A stretch of 64,000 nucleotides of DNA from AP-15 sp963735445 (GCA_963735445.1 CAVTLC010000043.1:121670-185669); one strand, 5' to 3'; numbered from the stretch's first letter, positions 18,397-26,976 are shown. The notes: generated by a model from the sequence alone, not told the origin. A program made the numbers and translations.

Positions 18397-19454
18397 ACGA
18401 CATCGCACCGAGCCCCGGCCCGGGACCGCTGCTCGCGGTCAGAGGCTTGCGCAAGCTTTACCCGGTGGGTCGCCCGGCAGCACCTTGGCGGCGCGGCGCG
18501 CACCGCGCGTTGCTGCACGCAGTCGACGACGTCAGCTTCACGATCGGCCGCGGCGAAACCGTCGGGCTGGTTGGCGAGTCGGGCTGCGGCAAGTCGACCG
18601 TGGTTCGGCTAATCGCCCGGCTGATCGACCCGACTGCCGGCGCAATCTGGTTCGACGGCGCGGAAATCGGCACGCTGCCCGCCCGAAATTTTGGCAGCAG
18701 CCGGTGGCGGGCACAGGTTCAGATCGTCTTCCAGGATGCGACCGACAGCCTCAACCCGCGCTTTACCGCTGCCCGCGCCATCGCCGATCCGCTGATCCGT
18801 TTGCGCCGGCTTGGCGGTGCTGCGCTGCAGGCTCGCGTCGAAGAAGCCGCGCGGCTGACGGGTCTGCCCCCGGAACTGCTCGGCCGCTTTCCGCACCAGC
18901 TGTCGGGCGGACAGAAAGCGCGAGTCGGCATCGCCCGCGCGATTGCGATCGAGCCGCGCCTGTTGATCCTCGACGAGCCTACTTCCGCTCTCGATGTTTC
19001 GGTTCAGGTCGTCATCCTCAAGCTGCTGCAGGAGCTGAGAGAGCGGCTCGATCTTTCCTACCTGTTCGTCAGCCATGACCTGAACGTGGTGCGGCTGCTG
19101 TGCGACCGGGTGCTGGTCATGTATCTCGGCCGGATCATCGAAAGCGGACAGGCCGAACAGGTTTTCGCCGCACCCGCCCATCCCTATACGCAGGCCCTGC
19201 TGTCGGCGATACCAAAACCGGGCGCCCGCAGCACTCGCATTGCTCTTGCCGGCGAGCCGCGCAGCCCAATCGACCCCGACCCGGCAATCTGTTCGCTCTA
19301 CGGCCGCTGTACGCGAGCAACCGATCTGTGCCGCAGCCTGGCGCCACCGCTGCACCAGGTCGCGACGGGGCACCTGGTAGCCTGCCATTACGCCGCCGAT
19401 CGCATAGAGACAGAGAGCACCACTTCGTTGTCGCTGGCGATGAGCTCGCATTAG
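18393..19454 (+). CDS. ABC importer ATPase, DppF-like
   Basis: 353 residues if GTG 18393 is used, which overlaps the DppD-like stop as GTGA; an in-frame GTG at 18378 is also possible. Walker A GESGCGKS, Q-loop IVFQDA, signature LSGGQKAR, Walker B LLILDEPTSALD and switch YLFVSHDLNVV are intact. The C-terminal extension has the cysteine-rich CSLYGRCTRATDLC. Last gene of the importer operon. The serine-rich final ten residues vary in this family. Confidence 0.9.
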   Translation: MNDIAPSPGPGPLLAVRGLRKLYPVGRPAAPWRRGAHRALLHAVDDVSFTIGRGETVGLVGESGCGKSTVVRLIARLIDPTAGAIWFDGAEIGTLPARNFGSSRWRAQVQIVFQDATDSLNPRFTAARAIADPLIRLRRLGGAALQARVEEAARLTGLPPELLGRFPHQLSGGQKARVGIARAIAIEPRLLILDEPTSALDVSVQVVILKLLQELRERLDLSYLFVSHDLNVVRLLCDRVLVMYLGRIIESGQAEQVFAAPAHPYTQALLSAIPKPGARSTRIALAGEPRSPIDPDPAICSLYGRCTRATDLCRSLAPPLHQVATGHLVACHYAADRIETESTTSLSLAMSSH

Positions 19455-19575
19455 TTATCCCGAGAACAGGCGGGGTCTCGCCTTGGGCGACCCGAAATCT
19501 GTACGAGACGCTACGGCTCGAAATTCGATCTTGGGTCTTTCTGCCTCTTCGCGCTTTCGGGATCTCGCTTGATCC

Positions 19576-19935
19576 TTAGCCGCTGCGGCTGGGATCCCCG
19601 CTTTGTCGAGCGGCCGGTTCGGGCATCTGCACCCGCTCTACCCGCAATTCTCCGATCGTCAATCTCGTGATCCGCAGTTCGTCGATCTCACCGGCGCGCA
19701 GCTTCGCGCGGCCGAGAGCGATCCGGCCGATTGCGACGGTGCCGAGCGCGACCGCGCCCACCGCCAACGCGCCTATCGCCAACGCGCCTATTGCTGCCGC
19801 CCCAAGCGCCGCCGCGCCTAACGCCAATGCGCCGACCGACACCCGCGTGTCCCGCCGCATCGTTGGTTTGCGACCCTCGGCCGGCGCCGCGATATCGGCG
19901 GCCTGGCTCGCTTTGTCGGCGTTAGTCCCGCTCAT
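19576..19935 (-). CDS. Protein made of glycine-ended five-residue repeats, unknown function
   Basis: 119 residues from ATG 19935, with AAGGGA six bases upstream. After a charged N-terminal 30 residues, about fourteen consecutive five-residue units follow. Early units are hydrophobic and end in glycine (ALALG, AAALG, AAAIG, ALAIG, ALAVG, AVALG, TVAIG, RIALG). Later ones are charged (RAKLR, AGEID, ELRIT, RLTIG, ELRVE, RVQMP). An aliphatic residue holds position 4 throughout. The strict period resembles pentapeptide-repeat beta-helices but with glycine turns instead of the A(D/N)LXX rule. The hydrophobic half may lie in or on the membrane. Same strand as the sensor kinase upstream, 70 bases away. 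Confidence 0.7.
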   Translation of the reverse strand: MSGTNADKASQAADIAAPAEGRKPTMRRDTRVSVGALALGAAALGAAAIGALAIGALAVGAVALGTVAIGRIALGRAKLRAGEIDELRITRLTIGELRVERVQMPEPAARQSGDPSRSG

Positions 19936-20005
19936 TATCCCTTCCGGCTGAGACCGCGCTTTGCGGCGCGCGAGCCGTATCCCGCCGCGGTGAACGCTGC
20001 GATTA

Positions 20006-22207
20006 TCAGCTCCGATTCCGTCGCAACGAGACCACGTTGCCGTTGTGTGAACTCGCTGCAACAACATTGCTGATTGCTGCACCCAGCTCAGCGGCGCTAA
20101 ACGGCTTGTTGATCATACGATATCCCGATGCCGCCCAAGAACTGAGGACAGCCGCATCGGCGTATCCCGTCATGAACAGAATCGAAAGTTCCGGTCTTTG
20201 CTTGATCGCTTCTGCGGCGACTTGGGCGCCGTTCATTACCGGCATCGCAAAATCTACCAACAGAAGGTCAAACTCGGCGCCGGTGGACAGCAGTGCCAGC
20301 GCCGCCGGACCATTTTCTACAGTGCCAACGCTGTGGCCCATTTCGGTAAGCATTTCCGCGGTCAGCGAACGCACCGCCTCGTCATCGTCGACGACCAGGA
20401 TTTTCAGCGGCGGCGCGGATGCCTGCTCGGTCGATGCTGATGCGTCGTGCCCAGCCGCAGCCGGCTGAGCCCGCGGCAGCCAAATCGTTACCGTCGTACC
20501 CTTCCCGACACCGCTCTCGATTCTGACCACACCGCCGACCTGATCAGCAAACCCATAGACCTGAGACAAACCGAGGCCGGTGCCCTTGCCAACGCCCTTG
20601 GTGGTGAAAAACGGATCAAAGGCTCGCGCCTTGGTCTCTGCGGTCATCCCTTCGCCGGTGTCGGTCACCGAAATCTGTACGTAATCGCCCGGAGGAATGC
20701 CGGGTGCAGCGCTGGCACCGGTTGCGATGTTGCGCGTCATAAAGACGAGTTTTCCGCCAAGCGGCATCGCGTCGCGCGCATTTCCCGCAAGATTGAGGAG
20801 GGCGACTTCGAATTGCACCCGGTCGCCGATTGCCGGCCACAGCTGCTCGTCAAGGCTGTAGCTCACCTCGACGAGAGACTCGACCGTGCGTTGGATCAGG
20901 CCGTCGGACTCGCGGATAATGGCGTTGATGTCGAGCGGATGCGGCGAGATTTCCTTGTCGCGCGAAAATGCCAGCATTTGTGCGGTCAAGCGCGCTCCGC
21001 GCTCCGCTGCTCGCATCGCGGTGGCGAGAAGCCGCGACAGACCAACCGGATCATTGAGACGCCGCATCGCCAATTCGAGGGCGCCCATGATCGCGGCCAG
21101 CAGATTGTTGAAATCGTGAGCGACCCCGCCGCTCAATCGCCCGAGCGCTTCCATTTTTTGCAGGTGCTGGACGGCTTCTTCTGCTTCCTTGCGCCGTTCG
21201 CTTTCCTGCAAAAGTCGCCGCAGATGAGCTTCCTCAAGCGACGTTTTTCGCAGCACGACGATATTCGTCAATACCAGCGCCACTGCCGTGAGCGAGGCGA
21301 AGGCGGCCATCCAAACGAGATGGGTGTACCACGGGCCAAGATAATAATTACGGGCAAGACTGAAGGTGGCGAGGAGGGGTTGGTTGTCGACCCGCCGGAA
21401 GGCGGCCAATTTGGAGCTCCGATCCAGGCTTGACGTCCCATAGAACACCCCCGCCGGTGCGCCGGATGCAGCGGCGCGCAGCAGCGGGCTGCTGTCCGGC
21501 ACCTGAGCCACCGCTTTCTGCTCGGGGTACCGCACCAGCAGCTTACCGTCAGTGCGCACCAGCGCGGCGCTTGCATGCTGCGTTGAAAGCGCGATCCCCT
21601 GGTAAAAGCTCTCGAAATAGGCCGGCGACAGGGTCACCGCGACGACCCCGTTGAAATGACCATCGGTCATGCGCGGCCGCGACACCGTAAAACCAGGCGT
21701 CCCGGTCATCTTGCCAAGAAAAGCAGCAGTCACATAAAGATGATCGTCACCTTTTTTGGCTTCGACATAGTAGTCGCGGTCGCGATTGTCGTAGGGCCGC
21801 ATCGGGAAGGCGCGGCTGCTGGCTGAATTGTAGCCTTGCGGATCGACGAGAAAGACCGACTGCACCAGCGGCGTTTGGCGCGCGATCTTGGCCAAGAATT
21901 CGTGCACCTCGCTTGAGTTGTCGATTGCCGACCAGTCCATCCCGTCGACGCGATCGAGGGTGCGGGCGAGGATCAGGCTCGCGGTTTGCAGCGCTTCCTT
22001 GGTCTGTTCCGCCAGCGCGTTGGTGGCGACGACGACGTATTCGCGGGCGCGCGCCGTCGTCGCACGGTAGTCGATCCACGCTACCGCCAAGAACAAGATG
22101 GCGGGGATCAGGATGGAGCCGAGGATCAGAACTTTGGCGGAGAAGCGGGCGCGTTTGATCAGCTGCACTATCTCCGATCCCCGGCCATCTCTTATGCCGC
22201 GACTCAC
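20006..22207 (-). CDS. Hybrid sensor histidine kinase with dCache sensor and receiver domain
   Basis: About 733 residues. Start uncertain: GTG 22207 is used; GTG 22168 is also possible, both in frame. A membrane helix (VLILGSILIPAILFLAVAW) precedes a periplasmic double-Cache sensor of about 240 residues containing RPYDNRDRDYYVEAKKGD. A second helix (LVWMAAFASLTAVALVLTN) and a coiled-coil QESERRKEAEEAVQHLQKME follow. The kinase core has the phosphoacceptor H in GGVAHDFNNLLAAI, the N box NLAGNARDAM, and G boxes DTGEGM and GKGTGLGLSQVYG. The C-terminal receiver has acidic residues in VVDDDEA, phosphoacceptor D in LLLVDFAMPVMNG and the lysine in MINKPF. It senses a small ligand, perhaps an organic acid. 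No separate output regulator is adjacent. Confidence 0.9.
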   Translation of the reverse strand: MSRGIRDGRGSEIVQLIKRARFSAKVLILGSILIPAILFLAVAWIDYRATTARAREYVVVATNALAEQTKEALQTASLILARTLDRVDGMDWSAIDNSSEVHEFLAKIARQTPLVQSVFLVDPQGYNSASSRAFPMRPYDNRDRDYYVEAKKGDDHLYVTAAFLGKMTGTPGFTVSRPRMTDGHFNGVVAVTLSPAYFESFYQGIALSTQHASAALVRTDGKLLVRYPEQKAVAQVPDSSPLLRAAASGAPAGVFYGTSSLDRSSKLAAFRRVDNQPLLATFSLARNYYLGPWYTHLVWMAAFASLTAVALVLTNIVVLRKTSLEEAHLRRLLQESERRKEAEEAVQHLQKMEALGRLSGGVAHDFNNLLAAIMGALELAMRRLNDPVGLSRLLATAMRAAERGARLTAQMLAFSRDKEISPHPLDINAIIRESDGLIQRTVESLVEVSYSLDEQLWPAIGDRVQFEVALLNLAGNARDAMPLGGKLVFMTRNIATGASAAPGIPPGDYVQISVTDTGEGMTAETKARAFDPFFTTKGVGKGTGLGLSQVYGFADQVGGVVRIESGVGKGTTVTIWLPRAQPAAAGHDASASTEQASAPPLKILVVDDDEAVRSLTAEMLTEMGHSVGTVENGPAALALLSTGAEFDLLLVDFAMPVMNGAQVAAEAIKQRPELSILFMTGYADAAVLSSWAASGYRMINKPFSAAELGAAISNVVAASSHNGNVVSLRRNRS

Positions 22208-22420
22208 GGGCTTTCCGCGCAGAACGCTATCTCTCCCCTTCGGTTCAATCGGTGATCCTGTTTTTATTGTCCCGCGACATCCGGCGCACAAAAACCGCCG
22301 CAGGCGACCCAATCACTCCCGCTCAGGCGCGCGAACGGGTCGAGGGGCGAAATCCGGCACCCGGCTTCGCCGACACCGCTTGGGTCGCGATCGGTTTTTG
22401 TGAGGCGTCGACGCGTCGTG

Positions 22421-22804
22421 CTATTCGGCTTTGGTGCAATAGGCAGCGAGCTTGTTGCCGTCGAGATCGCGGCAATAACCGGCATACGCGTTGGGCCAGA
22501 AGCCGCGCGGGCCCACCGCACCTTCATCCGTGCCGCCCATCGCGAGAGCCGCTTTGTGAAAGGCCGCCACCGCGGCCCGGCTCGGCGCCGCGAAGCTGAC
22601 GGTGCCGCCGTTAGCAGGGTTTGCGGGCTTGCCGTCGGCCGGGGTCAGCACCAGGAATTCCTCGCTGGTCGCACCCCAGCACGACCCGCGGTCGCCAAGA
22701 TCCTTCAGCCGCTTATAGCCGAGCGGCGCTAGCACGCTGTCGTAGAACGCACGCGCCTTTGCCAGATCATTGGTGCCGACCGTGACATGGGTGAAGATGG
22801 CCAT
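22421..22804 (-). CDS. VOC (glyoxalase/bleomycin-resistance) family protein
   Basis: 127 residues from ATG 22804 after AAGGGAGG. One VOC domain: FTHVTVGTNDLAKARAFYDS with the first metal-ligand histidine, the middle strand region CWGATSEEFLVLTP, and the C-terminal NAYAGYCRDLDGNKLAAYC where the family's glutamate is not obvious. Single-domain VOC proteins of this subgroup are usually lyase- or isomerase-like or bind small molecules; the reaction is unknown. It is upstream of the sensor kinase on the same strand, 213 bases apart. Confidence 0.85.
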   Translation of the reverse strand: MAIFTHVTVGTNDLAKARAFYDSVLAPLGYKRLKDLGDRGSCWGATSEEFLVLTPADGKPANPANGGTVSFAAPSRAAVAAFHKAALAMGGTDEGAVGPRGFWPNAYAGYCRDLDGNKLAAYCTKAE

Positions 22805-22970
22805 TATTCCCTCCCTTGGTGGACCTGCGCCGGTAGTTTAAGCCGGTGGCGCGAGTCGGGACAGCAAAACCCGATAACGGTGGTCGCCACGATCCGCCTA
22901 CTCCGGCGAAAGCCAAGAAACACCATATTTATGCGGGGACCATCTCGATCGGCCTGGTTAAGGAAGGATC

Positions 22971-23849
22971 ATGCTGAACCCGACGAGCCTTTTGGCGGAC
23001 GCTCTGGGCCGCAATCTGGCCGAGACCTATCGGCGAATTTTCGGCGACCAGGAACCGAGCATTCCCGGCGCCCTTGACGAAGCGGCCCGGCTCGTCATCG
23101 AGCGCATCGCCAGCAGCGACGCGCTTTATCACGATTGCCAGCACACCGCCCTTGTCACCTTGTGCATGCAGGACATTTTGCGCGGCCGCCGGCTCGAGCT
23201 CATCGTGACACCGGTCGATTGGGGCCATGCCATTCTGGCGGCGTTAACCCATGACATCGGGTATGTGCGCGGCATCTGCCCGGGCGATACGGCGGACGAA
23301 TTTGTGATCGACGCCGCCGGCCATATGGTGACACCGCCGCGCGGCGCCTCCGACGCGTTTCTGACCCCTTACCACGTCGAGCGCGGCAAGATCGTGGTGC
23401 GCCATCGCTTCGCGCCGGTGCCGTTAATCGACGAGGACCGCATCGCCGCGGGGATCGAACTGACCCGCTTTCCGGTACCCGACGACGACGACCACGCCGC
23501 GACCGATACCGAGGCGGGCCTCGTCCGAGCAGCGGATTTGATCGGCCAATTGGGTGACCCGCTCTACCCGCGCAAATTGAATGCGCTGTTTCACGAATTC
23601 TCTGAGACCGGTGTCAACGACAAGCTCGGTTATCGGACTCCGGCCGATATGGTCGACCATTACCCGCACTTCTTTTGGAGCAAGGTCGAGCGCTATATCG
23701 GCGACGCGCTGCGCTATCTCGACATGACGATGGAGGGCAAGCTTTGGACCGCGACCCTCTACAGCCACATCTTTGCGATCGAGCACAACCGCCGCCGCAT
23801 GGGCCCGCAATCCGGGATCCGCAGCCGCAAAGGTGACGGGCGGAGCTAG
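22971..23849 (+). CDS. HD-domain metal-dependent phosphohydrolase
   Basis: 292 residues from ATG 22971 with AAGGA five bases before. The HD metal site is visible as LYHDCQHTALV near residues 50-60, ALTHDIGYVRG near 95, and aspartates in DTEAGLVRAADLIGQLGDP near 185. This order is the H...HD...D pattern of the superfamily that hydrolyses nucleotides or cyclic nucleotides. It has no fused sensor or GGDEF domain, so the substrate is open. Convergent with the LOG-family gene; a strong hairpin lies between them. Confidence 0.85.
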   Translation: MLNPTSLLADALGRNLAETYRRIFGDQEPSIPGALDEAARLVIERIASSDALYHDCQHTALVTLCMQDILRGRRLELIVTPVDWGHAILAALTHDIGYVRGICPGDTADEFVIDAAGHMVTPPRGASDAFLTPYHVERGKIVVRHRFAPVPLIDEDRIAAGIELTRFPVPDDDDHAATDTEAGLVRAADLIGQLGDPLYPRKLNALFHEFSETGVNDKLGYRTPADMVDHYPHFFWSKVERYIGDALRYLDMTMEGKLWTATLYSHIFAIEHNRRRMGPQSGIRSRKGDGRS

Positions 23850-23870
23850 TGCGATTTCCGATCGGGAATG

Positions 23871-23957
23871 CCCCCTCACCCAGCTCCGGGTAAGGCTCGG
23901 CGGTGCTCGCCAACCCTTCTCAACCCTCTCCCTCAGGGAGAGGGGAGGGTGAGGGGG
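23871..23957. terminator. Nested hairpin between convergent genes, likely two-way terminator
   Basis: Outer arms CCCCCTCACC (23871-23880) and GGTGAGGGGG (23948-23957) are perfectly complementary. Inside is a perfect 9-bp stem with a TCA loop at 23924-23944. There is no clear T-run, so it may be a dispersed repeat element acting as a terminator for both convergent genes. Confidence 0.6.
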
Positions 23958-23991
23958 CTGAAGGGCCGATCCCATCCAATTGAAAAACCGG

Positions 23992-24816
23992 TTACAACAC
24001 CGGTCCGGGAATGGCGAGGGCGTCTTCGGTGAGCCCCTTTGTGACGATGTCGTAGGCTTCGTCCACCGAATTGGTGCGGTGGAAAATGTCGAGATCGCCT
24101 GGGCTGATCGTGCCGTATTTAACGAGCGCGTCGAATTTGATCACCTCGTCCCAGTACTCGGTGCCGAACAGAACGATCGGCATGCGTTTGCGGGTTTTGC
24201 GCGTCTGCACCAAGGTCAGGATCTCGAACATCTCGTCGAGCGTGCCAAAACCACCTGGGAATAGCACGACCGCCTTGGCCAGGTAGACAAACCAGAATTT
24301 GCGCATAAAGAAATAATGAAAATAGAAATGCAGTTCTCGGCTGACATAAGGGTTGTCGAATTCTTCGTCCGGGATCGAGATCGTCAGCCCGACATTGAGC
24401 CCCTTCGCCTCGGCCGCGCCGCGATTGGCGGCCTCCATGATGCCGGGACCGCCGCCGGTGCAGACGACAAAGCGCTGCTGTTCTTGGCCGAGCTTCTTCG
24501 ACCATTCTGTCAGCCGGTGGGCAAGCTCTCGCGCGGCTTCGTAATAGATCGACAGCGAGAGCGCCATTTGCGCCGCCTCGATGCCCTCCCCGGCGCGCTC
24601 CGCCTCGGCCAGCATGGCCTTTGCCGCCTCCTCCGAGCGCAGCCGCGCCGACCCCATAAAGACGATCGTGTCCTGGACGTTATGGCGCTGGAAGCGATAG
24701 AGCGGCTCCAAATACTCCGCCAGGATCCGCAGCGGGCGCGCATCCCTGCTGCGCAGAAAGCGGGTGTCCTCATAAGCCTTGAATTGGCGGCGTCCGCGCC
24801 TGCCGGTCTTATCCAT
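23992..24816 (-). CDS. LOG family protein (TIGR00730-like nucleotide phosphoribohydrolase)
   Basis: 274 residues; ATG 24816 is preferred over GTG 24822 because GAGG lies six bases before it. The Rossmann-like LOG domain shows IVFMGSARL, then CTGGGPGIMEAANRGAAEA and the catalytic signature FPGGFGTLDEMFE (PGGxGTxxE). LOG proteins release the base from nucleoside 5'-monophosphates, in plants activating cytokinins; in bacteria they act on AMP-like nucleotides and their role is often unclear. This is the longer bacterial form with about 90 extra N-terminal residues. Function at reaction level is inference from the motif. Confidence 0.88.
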   Translation of the reverse strand: MDKTGRRGRRQFKAYEDTRFLRSRDARPLRILAEYLEPLYRFQRHNVQDTIVFMGSARLRSEEAAKAMLAEAERAGEGIEAAQMALSLSIYYEAARELAHRLTEWSKKLGQEQQRFVVCTGGGPGIMEAANRGAAEAKGLNVGLTISIPDEEFDNPYVSRELHFYFHYFFMRKFWFVYLAKAVVLFPGGFGTLDEMFEILTLVQTRKTRKRMPIVLFGTEYWDEVIKFDALVKYGTISPGDLDIFHRTNSVDEAYDIVTKGLTEDALAIPGPVL

Positions 24817-24985
24817 CCGCACCTCGGTTCATCCGGTCCGATCCTCAATAGTGAATAAGGGACGAGCCATGACAGCCGACAAGCTGGCGATAGTCGGGGG
24901 CACTCCCGATCATCGCGACCGCGCCGATGCCGACACGATCCGTTGAAAAGAGGACGGTAATCGAAGGACTAGCCTTTCCGTCCGG

Positions 24986-25024
24986 TTGTCACTTTACATC
25001 CTTTCCGGTAAGATGTCCGGTAAG
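24986..25024 (+). promoter_or_regulatory. Promoter and repeated operator of toxin-antitoxin module 1
   Basis: TTGTCA (24986-24991), a 17-base spacer and TAAGAT (25009-25014) form a good sigma-70-type promoter. Copies of CCGGTAAG lie at 25005-25012 and 25016-25023, eleven bases apart and overlapping the -10, with a related CCGGTT at 24982. This is a likely binding site for the antitoxin-toxin complex. The antitoxin start is 29 bases past the -10. Confidence 0.6.
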
Positions 25025-25042
25025 TAGGGTTTGGGTGCAATC

Positions 25043-25327
25043 ATGAGGAACACTAACAAGGCGGCGGTTACTGTTCATCGCGAGCGCCGGAAGCGACAGG
25101 GCTTCGTCCGGGTCGAAGTGCAAGTGAGGCAACAGGATGCACCGCTGCTGCGGAGTATAGCTGGCGCTCTTGCGGACCCGGCACGGGCCGCCGAAGCACG
25201 CGCCCTCCTTCGCGAGCGCTTCGCACCAGCCCAAGCCAAAAGTCTAAAGGCATTATTGGCCGAAGCACCCCTTGAGGGGGTCGACCTCGATCGGAGCGAC
25301 GATTGGGGCAGAGAAGTCGAGTTGTGA
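25043..25327 (+). CDS. Antitoxin of a PIN-toxin module (module 1)
   Basis: 94 residues from ATG 25043. Basic N-terminal part TVHRERRKRQGFVRVEVQVR looks DNA-binding. The middle ALADPARAAEARALLRERFA is helical, and the C-terminal KALLAEAPLEGVDLDRSDDW would wrap the toxin. Proteins of this shape regularly precede VapC-type PIN genes in Proteobacteria. The stop overlaps the toxin's GTG start (GTGA), a classic translational coupling. Confidence 0.8.
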   Translation: MRNTNKAAVTVHRERRKRQGFVRVEVQVRQQDAPLLRSIAGALADPARAAEARALLRERFAPAQAKSLKALLAEAPLEGVDLDRSDDWGREVEL

Positions 25328-25759
25328 ATTACCTTATCGACACGAACATTATTTCAGAAATCAGAAAAAAACATCGCTGTGATCGATCAGTAGCCGCGTG
25401 GTACGCGTCGATCGAAGACGACGAGATGTATTTGAGCGTGCTCGTCTCGGGTGAGATTCGCAAAGGGATTGAGCTCGCGCGCCGGCGAGACCCGGTGAAG
25501 GCCACGGCTCTGGAACGTTGGCTGAAAGAGGTCGATGCCGCCTTTGGCGATCGCATATTACCGATCGACCGGGCGATCACGGATGAGTGGGGCACGATGA
25601 GCGCGGTGCGCCCGATCCCGGTGATCGATGGCCTGCTGGCGGCAACTGCCAAGGTTCATGGACTTGATTTTGGTCACGCGCAACGACGCCCACGTCAGCG
25701 AACTCGGCGCACAGGTTCTGAACCCCTTCAAAACCGGCCCCAGCCACTCGACAATGTGA
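25324..25759 (+). CDS. VapC-type PIN-domain toxin, module 1 (one frame break)
   Basis: About 144 residues after correction. The PIN-domain acidic residues are seen in VNYLIDTNIISEIRK (D6), VLVSGEIRKGIELA (E42 region) and PIPVIDGLLAATAKVHGL (third acidic). The frame breaks at the T-run 25668-25671: with three Ts the protein continues LDLVTRNDAHVSELGAQVLN, the family's expected C-terminal acidic motif, and stops at 25757-25759. VapC toxins are Mg2+-dependent ribonucleases that cut tRNA or rRNA and are neutralised by the antitoxin upstream. The indel is probably an assembly error, but a real inactivating mutation cannot be excluded, because toxins tolerate loss. Confidence 0.8.
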
Positions 25760-25900
25760 GCGCGCGGAATTGGGACGGCGATAAACATTCGGGAATTCGG
25801 GGAGACCATCATGATCCGGACGTCGTCGCCGGTATGAAGAAGAAATTTGATCAGGTTATTCCAGGACGATTGATTAGCCGGCGCGCAGTGCACCGAAAGT

Positions 25901-25931
25901 TGGGGTTCCGCACCGTTCAACCCATCCTACG
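25901..25931 (-). repeat. Dispersed repeat copy a (CGTAGGATGGGTTGA type)
   Basis: On the minus strand it reads CGTAGGATGGGTTGA, a short variable middle, then GCGGAACCC. Related copies lie at 26774-26813 and 26944-26976. This type of short GGGTT...AACCC intergenic repeat is widespread in proteobacterial genomes. Confidence 0.6.
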
Positions 25932-25955
25932 TGCTATGCATGCTGTCATCGAAAT

Positions 25956-25990
25956 CAGTAACCTGTCAGCAGTAACCTGTCAGCAGTAAC
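25956..25990 (+). repeat. 14-base tandem repeat, 2.5 copies
   Basis: Unit CAGTAACCTGTCAG repeated exactly twice plus half a unit, just upstream of the AT-rich segment. Without spacers, so not a CRISPR. Confidence 0.85.
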
Positions 25991-26202
25991 TTTCAAAATA
26001 AACTTTTGGGAGCCCGACTTAATTTGCCAATCAGCAGATAATAGAGGATCTATAAAGAAGATAGGCACCTATTTGCCCATTTTGTACTTGAAAGCTGGCC
26101 TGCATCTCCATATGTCCGGAGCTCGCTCGATCAATCCTGGCTTTCGGCCGGAGAACGGCCTGACAGCCCTCTGAGCAACCTTATAGTGGAGTAGTGCAAC
26201 CC

Positions 26203-26553
26203 ATGAGCAAGAGCGACCTAGACGGACCAGAACTTAATAAGCGCATGCGTTTTCTTGACGAGGACGGGAACCCCATACCTGGTCACCGTAGTCTCGATGG
26301 CACATGGTTTGGTCCAATCAAGAAGTTCCCAGCGGTTCTTTGGGACGGCCCTTATTATGGATTCATCCGCTTTGAAACTGAAGATGAACTAAAGAAGTAC
26401 CGTGAGTATGGGCTGAACATACATCCATCAGGAGAGATTACCGCACCAAAGGAGAAGGGGATCTCGACGATGCCTCGTTACGAGTTTCTCAGAATCGACG
26501 ACTCTGACAAGAAAGACGATCTCGCGCGCGCTATTGCAAGCATTGTACTATAA
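26203..26553 (+). CDS. Hypothetical protein, lower GC than surroundings
   Basis: 116 residues from ATG 26203 with GGAG eleven bases before it; an in-frame GTG three codons upstream is too close to that site. The protein is charged and soluble, with aromatic-rich stretches SLDGTWFGPIKKF and DGPYYGFIRFETEDELKKY and a C-terminal DDLARAIASIVL helix. No family recognised. Codon use is more AT-rich than neighbouring genes, in line with recent acquisition together with the toxin-antitoxin modules either side. Confidence 0.6.
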   Translation: MSKSDLDGPELNKRMRFLDEDGNPIPGHRSLDGTWFGPIKKFPAVLWDGPYYGFIRFETEDELKKYREYGLNIHPSGEITAPKEKGISTMPRYEFLRIDDSDKKDDLARAIASIVL

Positions 26554-26607
26554 TAACTCAAACTTAATTTGAGGGTTGTTGTTGGTTTCAGAAAGGGAGT
26601 CGGAGGG

Positions 26608-26646
26608 CGGGTCGCGGTCCCAGCTGGGGGTGAGGACCGCGACCCG
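26608..26646. repeat. Perfect 13-bp inverted repeat
   Basis: CGGGTCGCGGTCC at 26608-26620 and its exact complement at 26634-26646, with a 13-base loop. It lies about 55 bases past the stop of the unknown gene at 26203-26553 and may be its terminator, although no T-run follows. Confidence 0.75.
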
Positions 26647-26773
26647 GAACTCGCGCCACGAGGCGAAAAATTCAATGCGATGCAATCTATGGCGAACCAT
26701 CACCGCCGCCGCGCTCGAACCTGGCGCATATCTCTCGGCAACAATGCGCGCCTTCTTCAGCGCGTGGCCAGCG

Positions 26774-26813
26774 CGTAGGATGGGTTGAGCCTCTGCGAAA
26801 CCCAATCGCATCC
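26774..26813 (+). repeat. Dispersed repeat copy b
   Basis: Reads CGTAGGATGGGTTGAG, a short middle, then GCGAAACCCAATC on the plus strand. Matches copy a (25901-25931) and copy c (26944-26976). Confidence 0.65.
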
Positions 26814-26943
26814 CAGCCGCGGCCAAACGGATAGTGCATCGCGGCCGACGCTCCGCTGGCGGGTCGTCTCGTGCGTTGTGCCGGAGCGGGAAACCTTTGT
26901 GGCGGATCTTCGGATAGACGAGAACGGGATGCCGATCCTTACC

Positions 26944-26976
26944 GATGGGTTTCGGCCAAATTAACCCTATCCTACG
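26944..26976 (-). repeat. Dispersed repeat copy c
   Basis: On the minus strand CGTAGGATAGGGTTAA, then CCGAAACCCATC. Third copy of the dispersed repeat within 1.1 kb. Confidence 0.6.

Larger units (their letters stand above)
25760..26202. other. Lower-GC intergenic stretch with repeats
   Basis: About 440 bases without a recognised gene. It holds one copy of the CGTAGGATGGGTTGA-type dispersed repeat (25901-25931) and the 14-base tandem repeat at 25956-25990. Base composition becomes visibly AT-richer from about 25985 to the following gene. Likely horizontally acquired filler. Confidence 0.5.

Noticed and set aside
24869..24946. 25-codon ORF MTADKLAIVGGTPDHRDR...
   Set aside because: It has a weak ribosome-binding site and a protein-like start but is too short to support. 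It could be the beginning of a lost gene.
25956..25990. Short tandem repeat as a possible CRISPR
   Set aside because: Units are contiguous with no spacers and no cas genes are nearby.
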